Origin: Flavobacterium tructae
GTDB lineage: Bacteria; Bacteroidota; Bacteroidia; Flavobacteriales; Flavobacteriaceae
Length of the DNA: 64,000 nucleotides
NCBI RefSeq assembly: GCF_002217475.1
Contig: NZ_MUHH01000035.1
Span: 29,819-93,818 of the forward strand
Direction: 5' to 3'
Every line of letters starts with the position of its first letter. The first letter of the stretch is position 1. Shown piece after piece: positions 1 through 8,163 of the stretch. Made by a program: the position numbers and the translations under genes. Under the pieces are notes generated by a model, which did not search any database, had not been told where the DNA came from, and was given only the letters and a program-made list of their open reading frames with translations.

Positions 1-245
1 TAATGGGTTTTTAGGGTTTTGCATTTTACTCATAAGTCTTTAATATGTTCTTTTTTGTATCACATATAACCTAAACATATCCACTTATTACAGGTGTAGC
101 TAAATTCTTTAAAAAAATCGCGTTTCGCATTACTATTGACTTATATTTGTAAGAATAAAATTATTTTTATAGCCTTCGTTTAATAGATACGGAAGTATTT
201 AAATTTAATTTAAAAATTCTAAATAATAAGAAAAGCAATTATTAT

Positions 246-495
246 ATGAGAACAGTAGCGGGACAATATCGTTATATTAAAACTTTTTTATTAGATTTTT
301 ATGGTTCCGGAGGTGCAGTGCTTATTGCATTGTCTGTAAAAGATAAAGTTAAAGGTTCTTATAAAGATAATACCCTTTGATTTGCTTTCAGGTTAATCTG
401 ACAGATCTAAGAGAGGAAAAGCATTTGGAGCATTCGCAGAATTAGGTTTCGGGTACAAAGGAATTGCTACACTGGGACTAAATTACAGATTTTAA
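246..495 (+). pseudogene. Possible remnant of an outer membrane beta-barrel protein
   Basis: Two short open stretches lie in different frames. Bases 246-380 open with ATG and read 44 codons with no family I recognise. Bases 397-495, directly after an in-frame stop at 394, read GAFAELGFGYKGIATLGLN and end in YRF-stop. Alternating small and aromatic residues with a terminal Phe are typical of the last strand of Bacteroidota outer membrane barrels. The most economical reading is a decayed gene that has lost its start and frame. Whether the 246-380 piece belongs to the same gene is a guess. Confidence 0.3.
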
Positions 496-561
496 AAAGA
501 AGATTTAACAAGTAGACGAACTAAGCCAATTTAATTTTTTAACATTTAACCATTTTTTGAG

Positions 562-586
562 AGAGGGGATAATCCCCTCTTTTTTT
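562..586 (+). terminator. Rho-independent terminator
   Basis: A perfect 9-bp inverted repeat (AGAGGGGAT at 562-570, ATCCCCTCT at 572-580) runs straight into a T tract ending at 586. It lies about 65 bases after the barrel-protein remnant and probably once terminated that gene. Confidence 0.75.
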
Positions 587-765
587 GCCGTAAAATTTGC
601 GAAACCGTGTAACTCTGCGATCAAATTTGTTGTTGTATAATTAATGAGTTTGCTTCTATTTATTTCAGTCAACACAGAATTAATTGTTTTGATAATCAGT
701 GATTTAGTTTTGTAAGTGTAGATTATATTCCACATTTACAGTAAAAGTTATCAATTATTCCACAG

Positions 766-1635
766 GTGACGCACTTATTGAAACCGGCATTCGAATCTCG
801 TAACACCGTTCTATATTTGTACTCAGAAAGCAAGTCTTACCAATTAACAGCACCTTTAAGAATTAAACAGCATGCAAATCATGATGATTTGTATATCATA
901 AATTTCGATCTTAGCGAAGAGTTCAACTGGATTCAGATTCGTGATATCAGTTATAAAATTGGTTCTTTAACGAATTTAGGACTCTTTGTTTGGAAGAATA
1001 GCATTGAAAATATTTATGAACATGCCGCCGGAAAGAGGATATTTACAATGCGTTTAATCGTGGATCAGAAATTACTTCGTCCTATGTATGTTCATAAACT
1101 AAACGATAAATTTGAAAGCAAAGAACTTTGTTTTCACGATCTTATTGACAGCAATAGCAGAATACTGATCGATTCGATAAAGAATAAGGATGTTTTAAAT
1201 CAATTTTCCAGTTTCTATCTCAAAGGAGTCGCTTTAAAATTACTGGGAAACTTTATTCAACGGTATTCAGATACTGTTTTACCTTCGTGCAGGATAAAAA
1301 AAACAGACCTGACCGGCATGGAGATTTCTAAAAAATATTTACTGCATAATTTAAAAAATAAATTCCCCGGAATTGCAGAGTTGTCAAAAGTTGCCAATAT
1401 GTCGACTAGTAAATACAAAAAACTCTTTAAAGAAATTGAAGGTGTAACACCAAATGATTTCTTTAAGAAAGAAAAAATTATTTTGGCGCATCAATTATTG
1501 TGTAGCGGATCCTATGATTCTATTGTTCGGTTGGCCTATGATCTTAATTTCACCAGAGTAGATTATTTTTCAAAGAAATATTTTAAAGTTTTTGGAAGAA
1601 ATCCTTCCGAGGATTTGATTGAAAAATGTAAATAA
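766..1635 (+). CDS. AraC family transcriptional regulator
   Basis: A 289-residue protein with a C-terminal AraC-type DNA-binding domain of two helix-turn-helix units at roughly residues 195-285. The first helix pair lies around FPGIAELSKVANMSTSKYKK and the second around the stretch containing YDLNFTRVDYFSKKYFK, followed by the typical FGRNPSE ending. The N-terminal 190 residues are divergent and resemble the sensing part of single-component AraC regulators, but I recognise no ligand. The start is GTG; no ATG lies near it in frame, and the first internal Met is about 95 codons in, so a somewhat different start is possible. The gene stands alone, convergent with the Lrp-type regulator downstream. 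Its targets cannot be told from the sequence. Confidence 0.85.
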   Translation: MTHLLKPAFESRNTVLYLYSESKSYQLTAPLRIKQHANHDDLYIINFDLSEEFNWIQIRDISYKIGSLTNLGLFVWKNSIENIYEHAAGKRIFTMRLIVDQKLLRPMYVHKLNDKFESKELCFHDLIDSNSRILIDSIKNKDVLNQFSSFYLKGVALKLLGNFIQRYSDTVLPSCRIKKTDLTGMEISKKYLLHNLKNKFPGIAELSKVANMSTSKYKKLFKEIEGVTPNDFFKKEKIILAHQLLCSGSYDSIVRLAYDLNFTRVDYFSKKYFKVFGRNPSEDLIEKCK

Positions 1636-1652
1636 GTATTTTTAGAACACAT

Positions 1653-1689
1653 GCTGTTTTCTCAAATTAAGTTTTAGAAAACAGCTTTT
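1653..1689. terminator. Terminator between convergent regulator genes
   Basis: GCTGTTTTCT (1653-1662) and AGAAAACAGC (1676-1685) form a perfect 10-bp stem followed by TTTT. It sits just past the AraC gene stop and in front of the converging Lrp-type gene. Confidence 0.7.
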
Positions 1690-1738
1690 CTAATGTAAAC
1701 CTGGCTAACTTTAAACCTTTTGCTGCTAGTATAAATGG

Positions 1739-2209
1739 TTATACCGGCAGGTTTTTCTCAAATGCTGATCCAAATGAAAAGAAGGAATCAGTGCTTCCTA
1801 CACCTTCAATTTGATGAATTTGCTCGTATAAAATTTTGCGAAGCTCTTCATTATTAACTGCCACAATTTTAATAAATAAGGCATACTTTCCCGAAACCCA
1901 ATGGCATTCTACAACTTCCGGAATTTCTTTTAATTTTTCGGCAATAGAATAGGAAAATCGTGCTTCTTTAGTCACAATTCCTGTATAAGTAGTGGTTTCA
2001 AAACCAATTTCTTTAGGATTTAATTTTACCGAAAAACCGGTAATAATTCCCGATTCCTGTAATTTTCTAACTCTTAAATGTACCAATGAATTGGATATGT
2101 TTAGTTCCTTGGCAAGATCTGAAAAAGAGATTCTTCCATTTTCACTTAGTTTATGTATGATTTCGCGGTCTAAATAGTCAGTATTTTCATTCTTCTTGAT
2201 ACTTGGCAT
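1739..2209 (-). CDS. Lrp/AsnC family transcriptional regulator
   Basis: A 156-residue protein of normal family length. Residues about 12-60 form the winged helix-turn-helix (ISFSDLAKELNISNSLVHLR, then the RKLQESGIITGF wing). Residues about 70-150 form the alpha/beta RAM effector domain that binds amino acids or related metabolites and mediates oligomerisation. It is divergently transcribed from the DUF1338/ALDH7 genes, and two perfect-arm palindromes lie between the two promoters. Lrp-type proteins commonly control the neighbouring amino acid pathway in response to its substrate. I infer that this one senses lysine, hydroxylysine or aminoadipate and controls the catabolic run downstream, possibly with autoregulation. 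The ligand is not visible from the sequence. Confidence 0.92.
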   Translation of the reverse strand: MPSIKKNENTDYLDREIIHKLSENGRISFSDLAKELNISNSLVHLRVRKLQESGIITGFSVKLNPKEIGFETTTYTGIVTKEARFSYSIAEKLKEIPEVVECHWVSGKYALFIKIVAVNNEELRKILYEQIHQIEGVGSTDSFFSFGSAFEKNLPV

Positions 2210-2237
2210 GGTTGGGCGTAGTTTAGAGATTTCTATT

Positions 2238-2283
2238 ATTTTGACAATTCTTAAGTTAAAAATGATTTTATAAGTGTCAAAAT
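2238..2283. promoter_or_regulatory. Inverted repeat upstream of the Lrp-type gene
   Basis: ATTTTGACA (2238-2246) and TGTCAAAAT (2275-2283) are perfect 9-base inverted arms separated by 28 bases, centred about 50 bases upstream of the Lrp-type start codon. They could be an autoregulatory operator or a remote half of the operator array; the distance between arms also allows chance. Confidence 0.35.
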
Positions 2284-2334
2284 TACAAAAAAAAGGCTAT
2301 GAAATGTCGAATTTTAAATAAACGTAAAAGTAAG

Positions 2335-2349
2335 GTGTTATAATAACAC
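2335..2349. promoter_or_regulatory. Candidate Lrp operator 1
   Basis: GTGTTATAATAACAC is a perfect palindrome with 7-base arms about a single central base. The same pattern, differing only in one symmetric position, recurs exactly 31 bases (about three helical turns) downstream. Its position covers the -33 region of the promoter for the DUF1338 gene. Size and symmetry fit binding by Lrp/AsnC dimers. Confidence 0.65.
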
Positions 2350-2358
2350 TTTTATATA

Positions 2359-2366
2359 TAAATTTG
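2359..2366 (+). promoter_or_regulatory. Bacteroidota -7 box of the catabolic operon
   Basis: TAAATTTG fits the Bacteroidota TAnnTTTG -7 consensus exactly. Transcription would begin near 2373, leaving a short leader of about 25 bases before the ATG at 2399. No clear -33 TTG is present; operator 1 occupies that position, which suggests that an activator may be needed. Confidence 0.6.
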
Positions 2367-2380
2367 TGTGATAATCACAC
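2366..2380. promoter_or_regulatory. Candidate Lrp operator 2
   Basis: GTGTGATAATCACAC is a perfect palindrome with 7-base arms and the same AT-rich centre as operator 1. It begins on the last base of the -7 box and covers the predicted transcription start, so occupancy here should block initiation. Confidence 0.65.
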
Positions 2381-2398
2381 TATTTTAACAAAACGGAA

Positions 2399-3214
2399 AT
2401 GGATAAAAATCAATTACTTATGAAATTATGGGAGCAATATGCCAATATTACCCCATCTGCAAGAAGAATACATGAATTACTGGAAGAAAGAGGAGAAGAG
2501 ATAAAAAATGACCATATAGCGATTCGTACTTTTAATGATAAACGTGTAAATATTGAGGTTTTAGAAAAACCTTTCCTGAATGTTGGTTATGAAGCAAAAG
2601 GAGAATATAATTTTGAGAGTAAAAAACTTTTTGCCAGACATTATGAGCACGCTACCGATAAAGATGCACCAAGAATTTTTATTTCGGAGCTGGAATTAGA
2701 AAAATGTTCTTCTGAGTTACAGGAAACAGTACAGAATATCCTGAACAGTTGTGATCAGAACTTGTTTAACGATCCTGAATTAGTCTTAAGCGGATCGGTA
2801 TGGAAAGGGAATTCACAGGCTATCTATAAATCTTTATTAGAAGAATCGGAGTATGCGGCCTGGATGTATGTTTACGGTTTCAGAGCCAATCACTTTACGA
2901 TTAGTACTAATGCTTTAAAAGGATTTAACACCTTAGAAGAGCTTAATACTTTTTTGGAAAACAGCGGATGGAAACTGAATGCTTCCGGTGGAAAAATCAA
3001 AGGAACTCCGGAGCAATTATTAGAGCAATCGAGCACGCTTGCTGATTTGTATGTAGTGGATTTTGAAGAGGGGGCTTTAGAAATTCCATCTTGTTATTAT
3101 GAGTTTGCCCTCCGTTATCCAATGGCGAATGGCGAATTGTATCAGGGATTTGTAGCATCGTCTGCCGATAAAATATTTGAAAGTACAGATGTAAAGCTGC
3201 AGGAGGCTAAATAA
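2399..3214 (+). CDS. DUF1338 2-oxoadipate dioxygenase/decarboxylase
   Basis: A 271-residue cytoplasmic protein of the DUF1338 family, whose characterised members (Pseudomonas HglS and plant relatives) are Fe(II) vicinal-oxygen-chelate enzymes. They convert 2-oxoadipate and O2 to D-2-hydroxyglutarate, releasing CO2. The likely metal ligands are visible as His39 (KNDHIAIRTF), His165 (RANHFTIS) and Glu235 (CYYEFALRY). Arg43, four residues after the first His, matches the substrate-binding Arg of HglS as I recall it. It is shorter than Pseudomonas HglS, in line with compact Bacteroidota members. It is first in the run divergent from the Lrp-type regulator and 83 bases ahead of the ALDH7 gene. Together they cover two steps of aminoadipate breakdown. 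Family assignment is firm; the exact substrate is inferred from the family. Confidence 0.88.
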   Translation: MDKNQLLMKLWEQYANITPSARRIHELLEERGEEIKNDHIAIRTFNDKRVNIEVLEKPFLNVGYEAKGEYNFESKKLFARHYEHATDKDAPRIFISELELEKCSSELQETVQNILNSCDQNLFNDPELVLSGSVWKGNSQAIYKSLLEESEYAAWMYVYGFRANHFTISTNALKGFNTLEELNTFLENSGWKLNASGGKIKGTPEQLLEQSSTLADLYVVDFEEGALEIPSCYYEFALRYPMANGELYQGFVASSADKIFESTDVKLQEAK

Positions 3215-3297
3215 TTACAGGAAATAAGTATAGTTATCGTTATCATAATCAGTTTTTTATAGTTTAAAACTGGACAACCTATTTTAAAAAAGTCATA

Positions 3298-4851
3298 ATG
3301 GCAGTAACAGAAGTACAATTCGGAATAAAGGAAGCTTTAAGCCAATTGGGAATAAAAGAAGTTAATGAGGGAACTTCAACGGGATTGAATCATTTTTCGG
3401 GAGGAGAAATTCTGGAGAGTTATTCTCCTGTAGACGGACAATTGATCGCAAAAGTTAAAACATCAACCGCTGCAGATTATGAAAAAGTGATGGAGGCTGC
3501 AACAGCTGCTTTCAAACAGTTCAGACTGATGCCGGCACCACAGCGTGGAGAAATTGTACGTCAGTTTGGGGAAAAGTTGCGTGTGCACAAAGAGGCATTA
3601 GGAAAATTGGTTTCTTACGAAATGGGGAAATCTTTGCAGGAAGGTTATGGTGAAGTACAGGAAATGATTGATATCTGTGATTTTGCAGTTGGACTTTCCC
3701 GTCAGCTTCACGGATTAACGATGCATTCAGAACGTCCGGGACATCGTATGTACGAACAATATCATTCTTTGGGAGTAGTTGGAATTATTTCGGCTTTTAA
3801 CTTTCCGGTGGCTGTTTGGGCATGGAATACAGCTCTGGCCTGGATTTGTGGAGATGTTTGCGTTTGGAAACCATCAGAGAAGACGCCTATTTGTGCCATA
3901 GCGTGTCAAAATATTATAAGTGAGGTTATCAAAGAGAATAATTTACCGGAAGGTATTTCAGGTTTGATCAATGGTGACTATACGATTGGAGAGTTATTGA
4001 CAAAAGACACACGTATTCCTTTGATCTCGGCTACCGGTTCGACCCGCATGGGAAAAATTGTAGCGCAGGTAGTTGCAGGACGTTTAGGGAAATCATTATT
4101 GGAGTTGGGAGGAAACAATGCCATCATTGTAACTCCGGATGCTGATATTAAAATGACGGTTATCGGTGCTGTTTTTGGTGCCGTTGGAACGGCGGGACAA
4201 AGATGTACATCGACACGTCGTTTAATCATTCACGAAAGTATATTCGACAAAGTAAAAGATGCTATAGTAGCTGCTTACAAGCAATTGCGCATTGGAAATC
4301 CGTTGGACGAAAAAAACCATGTTGGTCCGTTGATCGATACTCAGGCAGTTGAAATGTACCAGCAGGCACTACGAAAAGTAGTAGCCGAAGGAGGAAAAAT
4401 TCTGGTTGAAGGTGGTGTACTTTCAGGTTCAGGATACGAAAGCGGCTGTTATGTAAAACCTGCTATCGCAGAGGCTGATAACTCATTTGAAATCGTACAG
4501 CACGAAACTTTTGCTCCGGTTTTATATTTATTAAAATACTCGGGGACTGTCGAAAATGCGATCGCCATTCAAAATGGTGTAGCACAAGGCTTATCCTCAG
4601 CAATCATGACTAATAATTTAAGAGAGGCCGAATTATTTTTATCGGTCACAGGCTCTGACTGCGGTATTGCGAATGTCAACATCGGTACTTCCGGTGCTGA
4701 AATTGGCGGTGCTTTTGGTGGAGAAAAAGAAACAGGCGGTGGGAGAGAATCCGGCTCCGATGCCTGGAAGGTGTACATGCGCAGACAAACCAATACCATT
4801 AATTATACTACTAGTCTGCCATTGGCACAAGGAATAAAGTTTGACTTATAA
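3298..4851 (+). CDS. ALDH7-type L-aminoadipate-semialdehyde dehydrogenase
   Basis: A 517-residue NAD(P)-dependent aldehyde dehydrogenase of the ALDH7 (antiquitin) branch. The nucleophile is Cys303 in GTAGQRCTSTRR and the general base Glu269 in SLLELGGNN. Asn168 (AFNFP) and Lys191 (WKPSEKT) are the usual oxyanion and cofactor residues. The N-terminal LGIKEVNEGTSTG and the C-terminal ESGSDAWKVYMRR are typical of antiquitins. The family oxidises 2-aminoadipate 6-semialdehyde (in equilibrium with piperideine-6-carboxylate) to 2-aminoadipate in lysine and hydroxylysine catabolism. No saccharopine or lysine aminotransferase gene lies nearby. The only visible source of semialdehyde is the kinase/phospho-lyase fusion at 14181, which supports a hydroxylysine route. 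Confidence 0.92.
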   Translation: MAVTEVQFGIKEALSQLGIKEVNEGTSTGLNHFSGGEILESYSPVDGQLIAKVKTSTAADYEKVMEAATAAFKQFRLMPAPQRGEIVRQFGEKLRVHKEALGKLVSYEMGKSLQEGYGEVQEMIDICDFAVGLSRQLHGLTMHSERPGHRMYEQYHSLGVVGIISAFNFPVAVWAWNTALAWICGDVCVWKPSEKTPICAIACQNIISEVIKENNLPEGISGLINGDYTIGELLTKDTRIPLISATGSTRMGKIVAQVVAGRLGKSLLELGGNNAIIVTPDADIKMTVIGAVFGAVGTAGQRCTSTRRLIIHESIFDKVKDAIVAAYKQLRIGNPLDEKNHVGPLIDTQAVEMYQQALRKVVAEGGKILVEGGVLSGSGYESGCYVKPAIAEADNSFEIVQHETFAPVLYLLKYSGTVENAIAIQNGVAQGLSSAIMTNNLREAELFLSVTGSDCGIANVNIGTSGAEIGGAFGGEKETGGGRESGSDAWKVYMRRQTNTINYTTSLPLAQGIKFDL

Positions 4852-4901
4852 AATAAACGGATACCTACCTTTTTTCTAAAAGTCAAATCAAAGAGAATAC
4901 C

Positions 4902-4945
4902 GCACTTTATAGGGCAGTTCTGTAATCGAATGTCTTATAAAGTGC
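4902..4945. promoter_or_regulatory. Hairpin between aldehyde dehydrogenase and susC
   Basis: GCACTTTATA (4902-4911) and TATAAAGTGC (4936-4945) are perfect 10-base arms around a 24-base loop. There is no T tract after it, so it is not a standard terminator. It could be an operator, an mRNA stability element or a weak attenuator separating the enzymes from the outer membrane transporter genes. Confidence 0.45.
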
Positions 4946-5007
4946 TTGCCTACAAATAAAAAAAACTAAAAAAAGCGAAATTTTAATTAACCAAAACCAT
5001 TACCAAA

Positions 5008-8000
5008 ATGAAAAAACTACTCAGTAGGAAGTTCTATTTTCTTCCTTTATTGTTATGCTTGTGGTTGCCAAACATCAATTTTGCGCAAGCAAATCAAGCA
5101 CAAAAGACCATTTCCGGAAAAGTTACTGATGATAAGAACAATACGCTGCCGGGTGTGAGTATTTCGATTAAAGACTCTAAATACAATGCTGCAACAGATA
5201 TTGACGGAAATTATACTTTGGTGTATTCATCAAGCCTTGTGAATCCGGTTATCGTTTTCTCCTATATGGGATTTATAGAGAAAAGTGAGGCTGTAAACAA
5301 CCGTGGTGAACTTAATATTACCATGCAGGAAGAAACCAATAAACTGAATGAAGTAGTCGTTATTGGTTATGGTTCTCAGAAGAAAAGCAACGTTACGGGA
5401 GCCATTTCTACTGTTAAAAAAGAAAGTTTAGAAACCAGAGCGACGACAAGTCCTTCTGAAGCACTTCAGGGCCTAGTAGCAGGGGTAAACGTGCAAAAAA
5501 GCGGTGGTGTGGCAGGAGCTTCTGTGAGCGTGAAAATCCGTGGGGTAAATACCTTTGGTGCTACAGAACCACTTTATATTATTGACGGATTTCAGGGAGA
5601 TATTAATACGATAAATCCAACCAATATTGAATCGATGGAGGTATTGAAAGATGGTGCTGCGGCTGCTATTTACGGATCTGTTGCTGCAAATGGTGTGATT
5701 ATCGTAACCACTAAAAATGGACAAAAAGAAGGTGTAAAAATAGATTTCAGCTCTTTTTTAAGTATCACCAATCCATCGAAAACATTAGATTTATTGGATG
5801 CCGACGGATATCGTACAGTTCATAAAAGAATGTACGATGAGTACAATAAGTATGCGACTTCACCAAAAGCGCTTCCGGCTTATATAACGGCTCCATCTGA
5901 TGTTAATACAGACTGGCAGGATGAAGTTTTCCGTTCCGGATTTACACAAAACTACGGTTTGGGAGTTCAGGGAAGACAAGGTGATTTTAAATTTGCTTTA
6001 TACGGAAACTTTGTAAAGCAAAAAGGAATTATTATCGACAATCAATTTGGTTCTCAAACAGGAAGTGCAAGGGTAAGTTTCAAAAAATCGATTTTTGATA
6101 TCGATGGAAAAATGGCTTATATCGGAACCCAAAATGCATTGCCTAACTTTCAGTTGAAAGAAGTTTATACAATGTCTCCGTTAGTTCCGGTTTATGATGA
6201 GAATGAACAATACGGTTATGGTCTAACCAATAAAAATGGTTTACCTGCTGGGACGAACCCGGTCGCCGAAGAGCATTTTAGGAAAAGTAATGACATTGGG
6301 CAGGATATCACAGCTAATATTGCTGCAACAGCCAATATTGCACCATGGTTGAAATACAAATTAGCCTATTCTTACCGTGTGAAAAACAACCAACAAACGG
6401 CTCATTTTCCTCCATTTATTGCCAATCCGAAAGAAGTACACCTTTATCCATTACAATGGGAGTTGAGAAAGACCTGGAACGAGCAGATATTAGACAACAT
6501 AATTACAGTCGACAAAACTTTTGGTAAACACGTTTTCGGTCTGATGCTGGGTAATACATTTAACAGTCAGGCCTCTAACTGGAATGAGGTAAGTGCTGAA
6601 GGAAAAACAACAGATTATACAGTAGAAAATGGACAGTTAGTTTCTATAGACCGTCCTTCAGGTTTCCTAGATCCTGGTTTTGAAACGATCGGAGCCGGAA
6701 AAGGAGGAACTTATACAGCCAATGGTTCTAAATTTCAATACAATCGTGTTTCTTTCTTTGGAAGGTTAAACTATTCTTATAACGATCGTTATTTATTACA
6801 AATGACGATTAGAAGAGACGGTTCTTCTAAGTTTGGAGCTGACAGCCGTTGGGGAACTTTCCCGTCTATAGCCTTAGGTTGGAAAATCGAACAGGAAGAT
6901 TTTTTCCCAAAAGATATTTTTATCTCTACTTTAAAACTACGCGCCAGCTGGGGACAATTGGGTAACGAAGCTGCTTTGGGATATTATTCTGCAAATACCT
7001 TAATTAATACAGGTAACAAGCTAGGTTCAGGTTATGTACAGGGAATCGGAAGTAATCCTTGGCCGGGAAGTATTGCGATAGCATTAGAAAACAGAAATTT
7101 ACAGTGGGAAACTACAGATTCTAAAAACATTGGTATTGATTATACTCTTTTGAAAGGAAAAATCAGCGGTTCGATGAACTATTATCACAATGTGACGGAC
7201 AATTTATTAATTACAAAAAAACTGGCTCCATCTGCCGGAGTTGATGACCCGATTCTTAACGTAGGTAAGATTAGTAACAGCGGTTTTGAATTAGAAGTAA
7301 ATTACCGCGATCAGGTTAATGAATTCAAATACAATGCAGGCTTGAATTTTACAACTCTTAAAAATAAAGTAATATCATTAGCAAATGAAGGTCAGACCAT
7401 TTACGGAGAAGGATTAAAATTCAATGCCGAACATTTTCCAACTCAGGCACGTGTAGGAAGTCCAATTAGTGGATTCTACCTGTACAAAACAGATGGTATT
7501 TTTCAATCGGTTGAGGAGGTAAATGCTCATAATAAAAATGGTGTTTTATTACAACCAAATGCACAACCGGGTGATATTCGTTTTAAAGATATAAACGGAG
7601 ACGGTGTTATAGATGATAACGACAAAGCTTATGCAGGAACAGGATTGCCAAAAGTAGAAGTTAACCTTACATTGGGAGCCAGCTACAAAGGATTTGATTT
7701 CTCAGCATTGATTGGAAGCGGTTGGGGGAATAAATTGTACAACGGAAACCGTTATTTTTATGAGTCTATGAATTCAGGAACTAACATGTTGGCTTCTACA
7801 CTAAACTCATGGACACCGGATAACCGTAGTGATATTCCAAGAGCTGTATTGCAGGATCCTAATGGAAACAGCCGTGAGTCTGATCGTTTTCTGGAAAGCG
7901 GAAATTTTATAAGAATGCGTCAATTGCAGCTCGGATATACTATTCCAAGCAAAATGTTAGGCAAAGCCAAAATAGACAAGCTTAGAATTTATATCAGTGC

Positions 8001-8139
8001 AGAGAATTTATTTACGATCACTAATTATTCAGGTATTGATCCTGAGTTTTCACGTGCTTCGGTACTTAATACCGGTATTGATCGTTTTGTGTATCCATTT
8101 ACAAGATCGTTTGTATCGGGTATCCAGTATATATTTTAA
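5008..8139 (+). CDS. SusC/RagA-type TonB-dependent outer membrane transporter
   Basis: A 1043-residue SusC-class protein with a signal peptide ending near residue 27 (INFAQA). A carboxypeptidase-like beta-sandwich follows at about 35-110 (ISGKVTDDKNNTLPGVSISI), then a TonB-box-like segment (NEVVVIGYGSQ), a plug with LQGLVAGVNVQ, and a long barrel ending in FVSGIQYIF. SusC forms the TonB-driven channel that takes glycans or peptides captured by the paired SusD lipoprotein, whose gene starts 24 bases downstream. Between lysine-type catabolic genes and two glycosidases, the likely cargo is glycosylated hydroxylysine or short collagen-derived glycopeptides. That is inference from context; SusC sequence alone does not reveal cargo. 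Confidence 0.95.
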   Translation: MKKLLSRKFYFLPLLLCLWLPNINFAQANQAQKTISGKVTDDKNNTLPGVSISIKDSKYNAATDIDGNYTLVYSSSLVNPVIVFSYMGFIEKSEAVNNRGELNITMQEETNKLNEVVVIGYGSQKKSNVTGAISTVKKESLETRATTSPSEALQGLVAGVNVQKSGGVAGASVSVKIRGVNTFGATEPLYIIDGFQGDINTINPTNIESMEVLKDGAAAAIYGSVAANGVIIVTTKNGQKEGVKIDFSSFLSITNPSKTLDLLDADGYRTVHKRMYDEYNKYATSPKALPAYITAPSDVNTDWQDEVFRSGFTQNYGLGVQGRQGDFKFALYGNFVKQKGIIIDNQFGSQTGSARVSFKKSIFDIDGKMAYIGTQNALPNFQLKEVYTMSPLVPVYDENEQYGYGLTNKNGLPAGTNPVAEEHFRKSNDIGQDITANIAATANIAPWLKYKLAYSYRVKNNQQTAHFPPFIANPKEVHLYPLQWELRKTWNEQILDNIITVDKTFGKHVFGLMLGNTFNSQASNWNEVSAEGKTTDYTVENGQLVSIDRPSGFLDPGFETIGAGKGGTYTANGSKFQYNRVSFFGRLNYSYNDRYLLQMTIRRDGSSKFGADSRWGTFPSIALGWKIEQEDFFPKDIFISTLKLRASWGQLGNEAALGYYSANTLINTGNKLGSGYVQGIGSNPWPGSIAIALENRNLQWETTDSKNIGIDYTLLKGKISGSMNYYHNVTDNLLITKKLAPSAGVDDPILNVGKISNSGFELEVNYRDQVNEFKYNAGLNFTTLKNKVISLANEGQTIYGEGLKFNAEHFPTQARVGSPISGFYLYKTDGIFQSVEEVNAHNKNGVLLQPNAQPGDIRFKDINGDGVIDDNDKAYAGTGLPKVEVNLTLGASYKGFDFSALIGSGWGNKLYNGNRYFYESMNSGTNMLASTLNSWTPDNRSDIPRAVLQDPNGNSRESDRFLESGNFIRMRQLQLGYTIPSKMLGKAKIDKLRIYISAENLFTITNYSGIDPEFSRASVLNTGIDRFVYPFTRSFVSGIQYIF

Positions 8140-8163
8140 TTCTATTTTATAAAAGACATCATC

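Noticed and set aside
505..735. Minus-strand open frame of 76 codons
   Set aside because: It overlaps the terminator at 562-586, has low-complexity Ile/Lys/Asn composition and no family pattern.
2399..4851. Interpreting the DUF1338/ALDH7 pair as a saccharopine-type lysine degradation operon
   Set aside because: No saccharopine dehydrogenase, lysine 6-dehydrogenase or lysine aminotransferase gene is present in the window; the visible semialdehyde source is the kinase/lyase fusion.
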